A stretch of 64,000 bases of DNA from Nosema muscidifuracis (lineage: Eukaryota > Microsporidia > Nosematidae). Shown here piece by piece: positions 29,303 through 38,486 of the stretch. The notes beneath the pieces were generated by a model. It did no database searches and was not told the origin of the DNA. It saw only the letters and a program-made list of their open reading frames with translations. Each line of letters begins with the position of its first letter. The first letter of the stretch is position 1. The translations under genes were made by a program, and so were the position numbers. Where the stretch lies: assembly GCA_028335825.1 (NCBI GenBank), contig JAIOKI010000015.1, forward strand, positions 310,001 through 374,000. Direction: 5' to 3'.

Positions 29303-31600
29303 TTATAAAATATATCTCTCTTCAATAGTCTTATAAATATCTTCTATTTTTTTCTTACTTATTTTTATATTTCTAGTTTTACAAATCAAATATATTTTGT
29401 ATATTCCATAATTGATAATCTGTTTATAAAATTTCTTATTAACAAACTGTGCTCTCCTAAATAAAATTTGTAATCTCCATGTAAATAAAACAAGTATATC
29501 ATAAATATTTTCATAAACCTTAGAATTCATATTATTAATTAATAATGTAGATCTAGTATTTATAAAATTAATCATCTTATAAAATATTTTACTTCCCATA
29601 TTTTTAGAAGGTAAAGATATGCTATATTTTATAAATTTATCTGATAAATTATTTTTTATATATGAAGATGTCTTTATATCATCCTTAATAGTTTTTATCT
29701 TAAGTCCACAAAAATTAACTTCACAATTTTTAAAAATTAAATCTTCATTTTCTATTGTAAAATTGCATTCCATTTTTTCAATATTAAATGATACTCCTTG
29801 TTTTTTTAGTCTACCTGACATTTTAATAAAATCTTTTATATCTTTTTTATTCGTACTCATTACTAAGAAATCATCAACATATCTTATAATAATTCCTTCT
29901 TTGATAACCTTATTAAAATATTTTTCATCCATTTGGCTATAATACATACTACATACAAGTGTACTAAGAATACTTCCTTGTGGGATTCCTTCTATCTGTT
30001 TATAAATTTTATTTTTATGTACTATTTTGTTATTCAAAAGTGCTTCTTTAATTTTAATAATCATATTATCTTTTTTATATTCATTAATATAAGAATCATC
30101 CTTAATTAATTTACTTTTATATTTAGTAAAATATTCTGGATAATTTTTATATTCAGTTTGTATATTAACAAGTCTTTTTTTGAAAATCTGTGGTACTTCT
30201 TTTTTTTTAATATATTCATTAAGTACCTGAACAATGTACTTATCATTTTTATAAAATGTATCAATCATTCTTTCTAAATATTTGTGTTTTATATTATCGA
30301 AACATTTTTCTACATCCATCTTTAATATGTATAAATTATTTTTATTAATCATAGGGAATAACTTATTTAACATATCTTCATATCCAAGAACAGAATTATT
30401 CAATTTTTTTCTTTCTTCATATTTAAGAATTTGATATTCTCCTTGTAAATTAAAATTTGAAATATTTAGTTTTCTTTTGATATTTAAATTAGTAACAATT
30501 CTTCCTTCATTATGTTTAGGTATAACTCTAATATTATTAGAAAAAGTAGTTTTATCACTCTCTTTATATTTCTTTTCATTTGATAAATGCTTTCTAATAC
30601 ATTCTTCTGAATAATTGTACCATATATGTCTAGGATAATAAAATACTTTAAATTTGCTATAACAAGATTCAGTAGAATAAATTAATTTGTTGATTATTGG
30701 AATATAAAAATTATTAAAAATGTATAACAAATACTTTTTTGATATTTTTTGTCTAATTATATACTCATTACGTGTTATTTTAGATTGAGTAAAAAATCTA
30801 AATTCATTTATCCTAAAATATCTGCTTAATTCTTCTTCATTAATCGTTTCATATTTGTTTCTATAAATTAATAAAGTTAATTTCTGTTTAAGAATCCTAA
30901 AGTTATATCTATTGAAAACATTCGCGAATATTTTTTTAGAAACACAGAACAAGAAATTTACTAAACATTTCGGATCCATAAAAAGATTATCATTTTTTGA
31001 TACAAAATTTCCAAATATTTTTGGAATATCAGTTTTATAATATTTATCATTACAATTCATTAAGACACTTTTTTTTATATGTTCTGTATTCCCAATATAT
31101 TTTAGAATGGGTGTTGGGTTTATATTAATTTCTATATTACATTTGTAAAATAAATTGTATCTATTTATGCACTCTCCTTTTTTTTCTAAATTTATATTTC
31201 CAGATATCAGCAGATAATTTGGAAATTTACCTTCCATTTTTTGAATTAAAGTACAGTGTATTAATATATACATAAACAAGTCATCACCAAGAATTTCTTT
31301 AAGTCGATCGTATTTGATAATTTCATTTACAAGGTTGTTAGGTGAAACAGCTATTAATTTATCATCTATAATTTTATAACCTGATGTTATTACATTAGTA
31401 ATTGAATTTGATATGCAATATTTTATGGATATTTTAATTAAATCAACGAAAGTAAATCGATTACTTGTATCTTTAAAGTCTGGTATTTTTTTGTACAAAA
31501 TATATGAAGGAAGTGGAATATCAGAAGGTACTTGTATTTTTAAGAGTGAAAGAAAATCTGAGAATGAAATAAAACCAAGTGATTGTAATCTTTGTATCAT
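29303..31600 (-). CDS. TERT: Telomerase reverse transcriptase
   Basis: Catalytic protein of telomerase. The N-terminal ~150 residues resemble the TEN domain (TNVITSGYKIIDD and LGDDLFMYILIHCTL match the human order). An RNA-binding domain follows, with the block YIPIINKLIYSTESCYSKF and FYYPRHIWY near the T motif. RT motifs: motif 1/2 region RVIPKHNEGRIV, motif A MDVEKCFDNI (about 430), motif B' GIPQGSILSTLVCS (about 540), motif C RYVDDFLVMS with both Asp (about 573), and motif D/E FCGLKI. 765 residues is compact. It is not a retroelement: the TEN and T-type regions are present and there is no endonuclease or flanking repeat. AACCC precedes the ATG in sense. The 3' end has local duplicates. Confidence 0.9.
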   Translation of the reverse strand: MIQRLQSLGFISFSDFLSLLKIQVPSDIPLPSYILYKKIPDFKDTSNRFTFVDLIKISIKYCISNSITNVITSGYKIIDDKLIAVSPNNLVNEIIKYDRLKEILGDDLFMYILIHCTLIQKMEGKFPNYLLISGNINLEKKGECINRYNLFYKCNIEININPTPILKYIGNTEHIKKSVLMNCNDKYYKTDIPKIFGNFVSKNDNLFMDPKCLVNFLFCVSKKIFANVFNRYNFRILKQKLTLLIYRNKYETINEEELSRYFRINEFRFFTQSKITRNEYIIRQKISKKYLLYIFNNFYIPIINKLIYSTESCYSKFKVFYYPRHIWYNYSEECIRKHLSNEKKYKESDKTTFSNNIRVIPKHNEGRIVTNLNIKRKLNISNFNLQGEYQILKYEERKKLNNSVLGYEDMLNKLFPMINKNNLYILKMDVEKCFDNIKHKYLERMIDTFYKNDKYIVQVLNEYIKKKEVPQIFKKRLVNIQTEYKNYPEYFTKYKSKLIKDDSYINEYKKDNMIIKIKEALLNNKIVHKNKIYKQIEGIPQGSILSTLVCSMYYSQMDEKYFNKVIKEGIIIRYVDDFLVMSTNKKDIKDFIKMSGRLKKQGVSFNIEKMECNFTIENEDLIFKNCEVNFCGLKIKTIKDDIKTSSYIKNNLSDKFIKYSISLPSKNMGSKIFYKMINFINTRSTLLINNMNSKVYENIYDILVLFTWRLQILFRRAQFVNKKFYKQIINYGIYKIYLICKTRNIKISKKKIEDIYKTIEERYIL

Positions 31601-31741
31601 TCTTTTTATGGGTTGAATTTAATTAAATCAAAATTTAGAAAAATCAAATACATAATTAAAAAAGATTTATGAGTTACAGAATAGATCATCTTCAATTCAT
31701 ATTATTAAACTAACATTATCCTTTAACTGATTAAAAATCAT

Positions 31742-31812
31742 GGGAGTATGGCGTAGCGGTAGCGTATCAGTCTCATAATCTGGAGGTGCGGGTTCGACTC
31801 CCGCTATTCCCA
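31742..31812 (+). tRNA. tRNA-Met (CAT), elongator type
   Basis: 71 nt. Acceptor GGGAGTA/TATTCCC with one G-T pair, D arm GCGT/GCGT, anticodon stem-loop TCAGT-CTCATAA-TCTGG with CAT, T arm GCGGG-TTCGACT-CCCGC, and discriminator A. The anticodon arm is nearly identical to that of yeast elongator tRNA-Met. No intron; CCA not encoded. Confidence 0.95.
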
Positions 31813-31861
31813 ATATTTTTTTAAAATTTATTTATTAATTTTTTTCGATAACTGGAGTTGG

Positions 31862-31864
31862 CCC
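31862..31864 (+). promoter_or_regulatory. CCC start-proximal motif of the ORC1/CDC6-like gene
   Basis: GCCCTT directly before the ATG at 31867. The open frame extends upstream only through non-ATG codons, so this motif and ATG fix the start. Confidence 0.55.
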
Positions 31865-31866
31865 TT

Positions 31867-32637
31867 ATGTCAATATATAAGAAAGTCCAGATAGCTTTCT
31901 CATCATCATCAGATTTTATATATCTTCGTTCCGATGTCAAATTGAAGATATCAAATTTTATATCCTCTACACGTTATAATATACTACATATTACTGGAAA
32001 TCCTGGATGTGGAAAGACATCTATTACAAAATATATATGCAAAAATTACACACACAAATATTTAAATTCATATACTGACAATATAAAAACATCTATTTTG
32101 TCTAACAAAAAAATCACTTTATGGATAATTGATGAGTATGATAAAATTAAAGATACAAAATTTATAACACACTATATAAATAGCACTAACAAAAAATTGA
32201 TAACTTTGTGTAACACACTAAGTGGTATTAAAAGATCTAACAGTATGAGCATATCTTTGTTACCATACACCAGTAAAGAAATAGAAGAAATTATCCGTCT
32301 TAAAATTGATGAAGTTGGTCATCAAATTTGTGATAGTTCTACTATAAAAATTATATCTAAAATTTTTAGTACTTCTGGTGATATGCGTTTGGTTTTTAAT
32401 TATATAAAAGAAAATTTTAATAATAAAACTAACAAAGTAGAAATACCAAAAAAAGAGAATACAGATAAAAAAGAATTAGAAGTAAATATACATCACAGGA
32501 TTATTAAAGAAATTGTCAAATTAAATTATGATAGAAGAAAAGCTTACAGTGAATATATTGAAAAATGTGACGAGATAGCTGTACCTGCATTGTATAGAAA
32601 TGATTTTTATTTGGTTTATGATGTTTATAATATCTAA
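31867..32637 (+). CDS. ORC1/CDC6-like AAA+ replication-initiation ATPase, short form
   Basis: An AAA+ module: Walker A GNPGCGKTS, Walker B LWIIDEYDK, sensor-1-like LITLCNTLSG, LPYTSKEIEEII, and sensor 2 GDMRLVF. This order and the LPYT block are typical of ORC1/CDC6, which load MCM at origins. At 256 residues it covers little more than the ATPase core. There is no BAH domain and only a vestigial winged helix, so ORC1 versus CDC6 cannot be settled. Its stop is 9 bp from that of the DONSON-like gene. An alternative is another ORC-type AAA+ subunit. Confidence 0.65.
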   Translation: MSIYKKVQIAFSSSSDFIYLRSDVKLKISNFISSTRYNILHITGNPGCGKTSITKYICKNYTHKYLNSYTDNIKTSILSNKKITLWIIDEYDKIKDTKFITHYINSTNKKLITLCNTLSGIKRSNSMSISLLPYTSKEIEEIIRLKIDEVGHQICDSSTIKIISKIFSTSGDMRLVFNYIKENFNNKTNKVEIPKKENTDKKELEVNIHHRIIKEIVKLNYDRRKAYSEYIEKCDEIAVPALYRNDFYLVYDVYNI

Positions 32638-32646
32638 TAAATTAAT

Positions 32647-33600
32647 TTAAATTATCTTATGATTATAATCAAAATATTTTTTGTATTCAATATTATAAAT
32701 TGGTCCTTCGAGAGTATATTCGTAAACAATATTTTCATTGTCTTTTATAGCTCTTTTACTCTTTTTTATATTTATTTCATAATAGATTCCATTTATAAAC
32801 CGCGACTTACTTATTATTAAAGGGATAATATATGAAGAAGTAAGTGGTTCATTAAGTAGATAGTCAATAACAAGGCATATATTTACATCTTTTATAATTA
32901 AAAAGTCAGATTTTTCGTATTCGATATCATTATTATCTAAAAACCTTTTAAAACCCAATGTAGTTTGTAGTATTTCTTTTTTAAAAATCAAAACTTCGTC
33001 TCGATATTTTATAATAAATTCTTTTCGCGAATTATAAATTTTTAATAATGAACTTATAAAAAGACGGTAAATTGATTCAAAAAGGATACCATCTTGGTAT
33101 TTTATGTCTATATTATGAGGGTATTTGTACATAGAAACAGGTTTAAAAGATAAATCAGAAGAAGTATAAATTACAACTTGATTGATAATTTGTGGACATA
33201 ATACAGTTAATTTTTTAACATCTTCTTTTGGTTTAATAAGTGCAGCAAAAAATTCTTCATCTTGTGTGTAATTTTTAGAATTACTTTTTAGATTTACTTC
33301 ATTATGAATATTTTCAATTTCATTTATTTTAGATAGATCTACTTCATTATGAATATTTTCAATTTCATTTATATTAGATAGATCTACTTTATTATGAATG
33401 TTTTCAATTTCATTTATATTAGATACATCATATTCGCAATCTAAATCTGAAATATATTCATCAGAATGTCGTGTCAAAGGACTATTATTATAAAATATAT
33501 CGAAAGGATCTTCTGATATTATATTATCATCCAAACTAAAATTTGATACTTTAGACTTCTTTCCTTTAATTTTATCAAGAATTTTTTTTCTATCTTTCAT
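32647..33600 (-). CDS. Probable DONSON-like replication protein
   Basis: The N-terminal third is low complexity, with three 15-residue repeats of NINEIENIHNxVDLS (about 60-104). Residues 165-310 follow the DONSON core. FISSLLKIYNSRKEFIIKYR then VLIFKKE corresponds to the region that reads CPYFYVCTYQFTVLF in animals, then a block like the family ISPTTRGLREAM region. LIIKDVNICLVIDYLLNE corresponds to VLVKGINTFTLLNFLIN, and YTLEGPIYN to LEITGPIMP. DONSON helps load the CMG helicase in animals and is missing from budding yeast. The CCC motif supports the start (TTTACCCTCAC in sense). The call rests on ordered weak similarity. Confidence 0.5.
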   Translation of the reverse strand: MKDRKKILDKIKGKKSKVSNFSLDDNIISEDPFDIFYNNSPLTRHSDEYISDLDCEYDVSNINEIENIHNKVDLSNINEIENIHNEVDLSKINEIENIHNEVNLKSNSKNYTQDEEFFAALIKPKEDVKKLTVLCPQIINQVVIYTSSDLSFKPVSMYKYPHNIDIKYQDGILFESIYRLFISSLLKIYNSRKEFIIKYRDEVLIFKKEILQTTLGFKRFLDNNDIEYEKSDFLIIKDVNICLVIDYLLNEPLTSSYIIPLIISKSRFINGIYYEINIKKSKRAIKDNENIVYEYTLEGPIYNIEYKKYFDYNHKII

Positions 33601-33674
33601 TTATAGAGTGAGGGTAAAGGTCTATGAAAAATTTTATAGGTTTTAGCAATCCAACTCTTTAAAAATTTTATTTT

Positions 33675-34427
33675 CTATACAAAATTTATATCATCATCTT
33701 CTACACTATCATTTCTTTTGTATCCTATACCATCACCAGAAGGTTTACACATCCACAACATAAACAAGCTTCCCATGACTTCATTCCAGTTATTCCACAA
33801 TCCTCTATCATATACACTAGTTTCATCATATATATAATAGTGTTGATCTTCTATATAAGTGATATTTTTATTAATTAAACTTATCTGTAATTTAAGCATA
33901 ATACCACAGAAAATAGATAAAGTAATAGAATATAAGAAAAGATATCCAAAAAAAATTTTCATCAATGTATTACAATAATTATTGAAGATATAAAGACAGA
34001 ATCCGTATAAAGAAAATAACATGCTCAAAACAGAAAAAAATAGAAATCTAACAAAATCCCCGTGGTTATCATAATTTACACAAACACTTAACCACATACA
34101 ATGATGATCCATCTTCTTTATACATTTGTTACATCTACTACAATGATGAGCTCTAAGAGGTTTGTAACCATCACATATTCTACAATATCTCGTTCCTGGT
34201 TTATAATCCAATCTAAGAAATCTTTTCGATTTGTAATCCACGTAACCTTTGCGAAAAAAACATAACAGCAAATACAAAACACTTAAAAATTGAATAAAAT
34301 AATTAAAACAAGCAAATTTACGAGAAATTAATGAATATACTAGATAATCATGAATAATATGTTGTATTATAAGGGATATGAGGAGAAAATTAAACCGGCA
34401 TAGGTCGAATATCCTATCTGGAGTCAT
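33675..34427 (-). CDS. DHHC protein S-palmitoyltransferase
   Basis: Attaches palmitate to Cys of substrate proteins. The cysteine-rich domain runs TRYCRICDGYKPLRAHHCSR and then CNKCIKKMDHHCMWLSVCV, with the acylated Cys at 110 and NYDNH following. Four hydrophobic spans, two before and two after the domain, give the usual topology with the active site in the cytosol. 250 residues is small for the family. ACCCC precedes the ATG in sense. Substrates are unknown; the Golgi/ER enzymes Pfa3/Pfa4 or Swf1 would be the nearest type. Confidence 0.92.
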   Translation of the reverse strand: MTPDRIFDLCRFNFLLISLIIQHIIHDYLVYSLISRKFACFNYFIQFLSVLYLLLCFFRKGYVDYKSKRFLRLDYKPGTRYCRICDGYKPLRAHHCSRCNKCIKKMDHHCMWLSVCVNYDNHGDFVRFLFFSVLSMLFSLYGFCLYIFNNYCNTLMKIFFGYLFLYSITLSIFCGIMLKLQISLINKNITYIEDQHYYIYDETSVYDRGLWNNWNEVMGSLFMLWMCKPSGDGIGYKRNDSVEDDDINFV

Positions 34428-34558
34428 CTAATGGGGTAAAAAAACAAAATATTGAAATATTGATAAAATATAAATTTTAACTAAGAAAAATAGATAAAAA
34501 GTATTTTAAAAATATTAATTGATTAATATTGATTTCTTTAAATAAAAAGAGAAAATTA

Positions 34559-34673
34559 AAAATTGATTTTTTTTTGGTTTACCCCTCTTATGATTTCAGA
34601 GTTATATAAAGATAAAAATTGATTTTTTTTTTGGTTTAATACCCCTCTTATGATTTCAGAGTTATATAAAGAT
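34559..34673. repeat. Tandem duplication of the RPC3-like gene leader and first codons
   Basis: 34559-34612 and 34616-34673 are copies differing by a 3-bp insertion before CCCC. Each contains the T-rich leader, the CCCC start motif, an ATG and the first eight codons. The upstream copy opens a 10-codon frame that stops before the real start. Confidence 0.9.
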
Positions 34674-35720
34674 TATGGTACAGTCTGTTATTCAATTTGT
34701 GTATCACTTAATAAAAAGAATAACAGTACAATTAAACAGATACATAAAAGTATACCAAATTCAGATATAGAACTTATTTATCATGGTCTATCTATTCTAT
34801 TACAAAGAAATATTGTAACATATTACAAATTGGGTACTCAATTTTATTACAAATTTAAACCAAATAGAAGAGTCTTTTTTAACACATACTTGTCTTTTAT
34901 TAAAAGTGTGTACGATTCTAATAATTTTAAACATTTTTTTACTGTATTACTTTCTGGTACATACAAATTAATTAATACTGATATGGAAATTTACAAAGAT
35001 GATTATATTATTAATGTACCATTGACAAAGAATACTAAAAAATCAAAATCTAATTTATTTATGGTAAATTTTGAGAAACTTGATAAATCTTTATTAGACA
35101 GGTACATGATGAATTATGTACAATCACGATACTCAAAATCAATGTATGAAATTTACAAATCAGTTTGTAAATGTGGAATAATTAATCAACAGAATGTACT
35201 TAATAATTTAGAAAGTAATCTTATTTTAATTAAAGATGATATTTCATATATTAATGATGTATCAAACATAGAAGAATATTTGAAATATTTAGTTAATAAA
35301 GGAATAGTAAAAAAAGATATAGATAGTGATAGATACATATTAGGAAATATTAAAGATATTTTAAAAATGAATGAGTTATGTAAATTACTTAAAGAAGATG
35401 TTCGATTAATTAATTTATTTAATTCTATAGGATCTATGAAAGATTCAGATATTTGTAAAAATAGTCTTATGAAAGATATTAAGATAAAAATGTACAGACT
35501 TTTGAAATATAAAATAGTAGGTACTGAAAATACTGATACCTGGAAATTTAATAATAAGTGGAATATTAAACTTATGAAACATATAGAAATAGAAATTCAA
35601 AATATAATGAATAAGATTAATAAAATGTATTCTGAAGGAAGTGTAGTAGAAAATGAAGAATTTATAGTTTATGTATGTCAATATGCTTATCTTGCATATT
35701 TATACTTCTTATTTAATTAA
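34650..35720 (+). CDS. RPC82: RNA polymerase III subunit RPC3/RPC82-like
   Basis: Probably the winged-helix subunit of the Pol III initiation subcomplex. The N-terminus (LYKDYGTVCYSICVSLNKKN, then a second helix-turn-helix ending NIVTYYKLG, then YYKFKPNRRVFF) follows RPC3: one HTH, a second HTH ending in a variant of LVxY/YExD, and then RxLxxxRxPRxI-like residues. Several further winged-helix-like segments follow and the C-terminus is helical. The sequence is strongly diverged and I rank the assignment as moderate. The start is the ATG of the downstream copy of the duplicated leader. Confidence 0.55.
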   Translation: MISELYKDYGTVCYSICVSLNKKNNSTIKQIHKSIPNSDIELIYHGLSILLQRNIVTYYKLGTQFYYKFKPNRRVFFNTYLSFIKSVYDSNNFKHFFTVLLSGTYKLINTDMEIYKDDYIINVPLTKNTKKSKSNLFMVNFEKLDKSLLDRYMMNYVQSRYSKSMYEIYKSVCKCGIINQQNVLNNLESNLILIKDDISYINDVSNIEEYLKYLVNKGIVKKDIDSDRYILGNIKDILKMNELCKLLKEDVRLINLFNSIGSMKDSDICKNSLMKDIKIKMYRLLKYKIVGTENTDTWKFNNKWNIKLMKHIEIEIQNIMNKINKMYSEGSVVENEEFIVYVCQYAYLAYLYFLFN

Positions 35721-35900
35721 ATATTTTTGATTTAATTTTTAAAGGAATTTATCTTGTTTAATTAAAAAGCTTTATAAATATTTAATTTTTAAAGGAATTT
35801 ATCTTGTTAATTTTAAAAGACCTTATAAAATAAAATATTTAATTTTAAAAAGAATTTGTCATGCTAATTTTAAAAGGCTTTATAAAAATTGCATATTTTT
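35721..35900. repeat. Three ~50-60 bp tandem repeats
   Basis: Units containing AATTTTTAAAGGAATTTATC and a TTGTTAATTTTAAAA/CTTTATAAA-type end, imperfect, just before the next gene. Confidence 0.75.
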
Positions 35901-35901
35901 A

Positions 35902-35905
35902 CCCC
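35902..35905 (+). promoter_or_regulatory. CCCC start-proximal motif deciding the start of the 35909 gene
   Basis: TTACCCCACA precedes the ATG at 35909; the longer frame from 35861 would translate through the motif. Confidence 0.6.
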
Positions 35906-35908
35906 ACA

Positions 35909-37225
35909 ATGGAAGAGGAAATAAGAAATTTAACTAACAGGATTTTGGAATTAGAAGAAGAATTAGAAAATAAAGAAATTATGATAAATGTGTTAGTTAA
36001 CGAGATTAAGAGAAATAAACTTCGATCTGAAGATTTAAAAAGAAAACAGAGAAATGAAAGTTTAGAAGATTTTACTAAGAAGATTAAATGTGATAACGAA
36101 TTACAAAATATTTCAGATTCTATCAAAAAAACATCTAAAGAAGTTTTGATTGATAAACCTAAAAGTCAAGATTTTTTTAATGAAATAAATTCATCAATGC
36201 ATAAACAAGATTTAGAAAATGAAAAAGAAGAAATTTCAACAAATTGGATTTATAAATTTAAATTAAAAGATGAGCTTGAAAATATGTTTAATAGAAAAAA
36301 AGTAATAAAAATATTTAAAGATAATGTCTTTATAGATGAGTTTGTAGATTTCTGTGCTGAAACATATCTTATAAAATCTTTTGATGAAATATTTACAATA
36401 ACTCATGCTAAAAATGTTAAGAAATATTTACAAGATAATAAGAATAAAATTACTAAATATGTTATACAAAATATTAATAGATTATCTATTAGTTCTATAT
36501 GTTCTACTTTATTATGTTTGAGTACTGAATTTACTGATGATGAGAAGATGATAATTATTCATGATATTATATTATATGTACAAGATAATAGTAGAATTTT
36601 ATTTGCATCATTTTGTATACTCAATATAGATAAATTTTTTAGTAAAAATGAAGAAGAAGATATTTTTAAAAATACAATTTCTAGTATATTAAGTTATCAA
36701 TATACAGTAGATATAAATATACATAAAAATAAAAAAACTATTGTAGGACAACTTTCTACTATAAAAGATATTTTGGGTATTAAGACTTGTAATAAGAATA
36801 TTGAAGATATTTTATTAAATATAAAATCAGATATTCCTGTATTTTGTAAGTATAAAATAAATCCTGAAATTTATAAATACATGTACTCTGTTCGTGTATT
36901 AGGTCACTTTTTAGATTGGGATTATTGTTATAATGTTTATATAAGAGAATATTTGAGTAAAGAAATTAATGAATGTAAAATATTATATTTAGGGTTACTT
37001 ACTTTAAACAGTTTAAGATTATTTGGAAATACTGAGAGTTCAGAAATTATTTTTAAATATATTTTAGAAAATATGAAAGGAATTGATGAGTTAAGTTTAA
37101 TTAGTTATTTAATAATCAAACAAATTAATGAAAAAGATAGTAAGGAGTATATTGAGAGAGTTGGTAAAGATATAGAGAATATTGGATATGATTTAGAATA
37201 TTTTAAGAAATTGATTGTGTACTAA
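35909..37225 (+). CDS. Hypothetical coiled-coil plus helical-repeat protein
   Basis: I do not recognise it. Residues 1-55 are a strong coiled coil (EEEIRNLTNRILELEEELEN), then a charged linker to about 120, then some 300 residues of alternating helices with regular Leu/Ile, like an alpha-solenoid. That coiled-coil-plus-solenoid plan is seen in ATRIP/Ddc2 and in several scaffold proteins, but no specific motif supports either. The start follows CCCC; 438 residues. Confidence 0.65.
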   Translation: MEEEIRNLTNRILELEEELENKEIMINVLVNEIKRNKLRSEDLKRKQRNESLEDFTKKIKCDNELQNISDSIKKTSKEVLIDKPKSQDFFNEINSSMHKQDLENEKEEISTNWIYKFKLKDELENMFNRKKVIKIFKDNVFIDEFVDFCAETYLIKSFDEIFTITHAKNVKKYLQDNKNKITKYVIQNINRLSISSICSTLLCLSTEFTDDEKMIIIHDIILYVQDNSRILFASFCILNIDKFFSKNEEEDIFKNTISSILSYQYTVDINIHKNKKTIVGQLSTIKDILGIKTCNKNIEDILLNIKSDIPVFCKYKINPEIYKYMYSVRVLGHFLDWDYCYNVYIREYLSKEINECKILYLGLLTLNSLRLFGNTESSEIIFKYILENMKGIDELSLISYLIIKQINEKDSKEYIERVGKDIENIGYDLEYFKKLIVY

Positions 37226-37604
37226 AATTAAAAACAATTTTATAAATAAATATTTATAATAGATTTGATTTATAATGTAATTATAGATTTAATTTATAAT
37301 GTAATTAATTATAGATTTGATTTATAATGTAATGAATTGATGGTAGTTTTTTTCATAGATGGAAGGTTTAATACATAAATATTTATATTAGAATTGATAA
37401 TTTTTTTAATGCATGATAGATTTTTGTTTTTACATAAATATATATTTATGCATAAATAAATAATTAAATAAATAAGTATTAAATACATATCAAATGCATA
37501 AATACATATTAAATAAATATCTATCAAAAATTAAATATCAAATAAATAATTAAATATCAAATACATAAATTTATTTTATGAAAATATAAGAAACCCCTCA
37601 TAGG
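37226..37604. other. Intergenic region with short AT repeats
   Basis: 37245-37335 has three copies of TAGATTTGATTTATAATGTAAT-like units. 37430-37570 is low-complexity TAAATA/ATACATA sequence. A 72-codon minus-strand frame here is a by-product of that. Confidence 0.6.
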
Positions 37605-38486
37605 ATGAACAAGGAAACATTTGAAAGTTTACCAGATTTTAAAAAAAGAAAGATTGAGGATGCATATTATGCTGCTAGTAATAAACAAATTTCACCTACT
37701 GATTTTTTTAATATATGTAAAGAAATACTTAATCCTGAAGAATATGCTAATTTATTCCCAAGAAATACTGAAATTAAGACTGAACATCTTGAAGATATTT
37801 TACAATATTCAGGTGTAGATCTTAAAGAAGAAAATGAGAAAATTATGGAATATAATTTAACATATAGAAATGATGATGGAGAAGATGTAGAGAATCAACT
37901 TTATTCATTACTTAATGTTAAATTATTTAAGGAGTATGTACAGAGATTAGCTAAAAATAGAAAACTTATGGTTAGTGAAGATGTTTATCATCTTCTTTTT
38001 CTTATATTAAAAAGAAAATTACTTGATTTTTGTAATAAGATGGATGAAATGAGTTTAATTAGAGTAGAACAAAGTTTATTAAATCAGAATATACAAATAA
38101 AAAATGATTTAACTAGACAACTTTGGTGTTTAGAACAGATTGAAAAGAGTGAAATGGAGAAATTAAATGTATCAAGAACTGAAGAAAAAAAGACTAAAAA
38201 GAAAAATATTCAAGAAAGAGAAGATCTTGTAGTTAAAAAAAAATTGAGTAATACAGTAGCTATGCAAGCTTTAGGTATTCAACAAAAAAGTTGGATGAGT
38301 GGAGATGAACAAGTTACAAATAGAAATATTACAAAATTTAAATCTATTTATTCACCTTATGATGACAAATATATTGAAAAAAAAGTAGCTAGTAGATCAA
38401 TTAATATGAAAGATTTTCTTTATGTATTAGAGAAAGATAAAAGATATAACAAATCTGTTTTTACTATACAACATTATTTCAAATAA
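37605..38486 (+). CDS. TAF4: TFIID subunit TAF4 (C-terminal histone-fold form)
   Basis: Corresponds to the conserved C-terminal part of TAF4. LQYSGVDLKEENEKIM is followed by LLNVKLFKEYVQRLAKNRKL, the helices of the histone fold that pairs with TAF12. LILKRKLLDFCNKMDEMSLIR comes next, then QLWCLEQIEKSEMEKL, and the late NTVAMQALG block like the family NATALAALG. The long Gln-rich N-terminus of animal TAF4 is absent; 293 residues is close to a minimal form. AACCCCTC before the ATG supports the start. With TAF2 it makes two TFIID subunits in one window. Confidence 0.82.
   Translation: MNKETFESLPDFKKRKIEDAYYAASNKQISPTDFFNICKEILNPEEYANLFPRNTEIKTEHLEDILQYSGVDLKEENEKIMEYNLTYRNDDGEDVENQLYSLLNVKLFKEYVQRLAKNRKLMVSEDVYHLLFLILKRKLLDFCNKMDEMSLIRVEQSLLNQNIQIKNDLTRQLWCLEQIEKSEMEKLNVSRTEEKKTKKKNIQEREDLVVKKKLSNTVAMQALGIQQKSWMSGDEQVTNRNITKFKSIYSPYDDKYIEKKVASRSINMKDFLYVLEKDKRYNKSVFTIQHYFK

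Noticed and set aside
29303-31600. Reverse transcriptase as part of a non-LTR or other retroelement
   Set aside because: TEN-like and telomerase RNA-binding blocks precede the RT domain, and there is no endonuclease, RNase H or flanking repeat.
37309-37527. 72-codon minus-strand frame rich in Ile, Tyr and Leu
   Set aside because: It lies in ATACATAAAT-type low-complexity repeats; no start motif.
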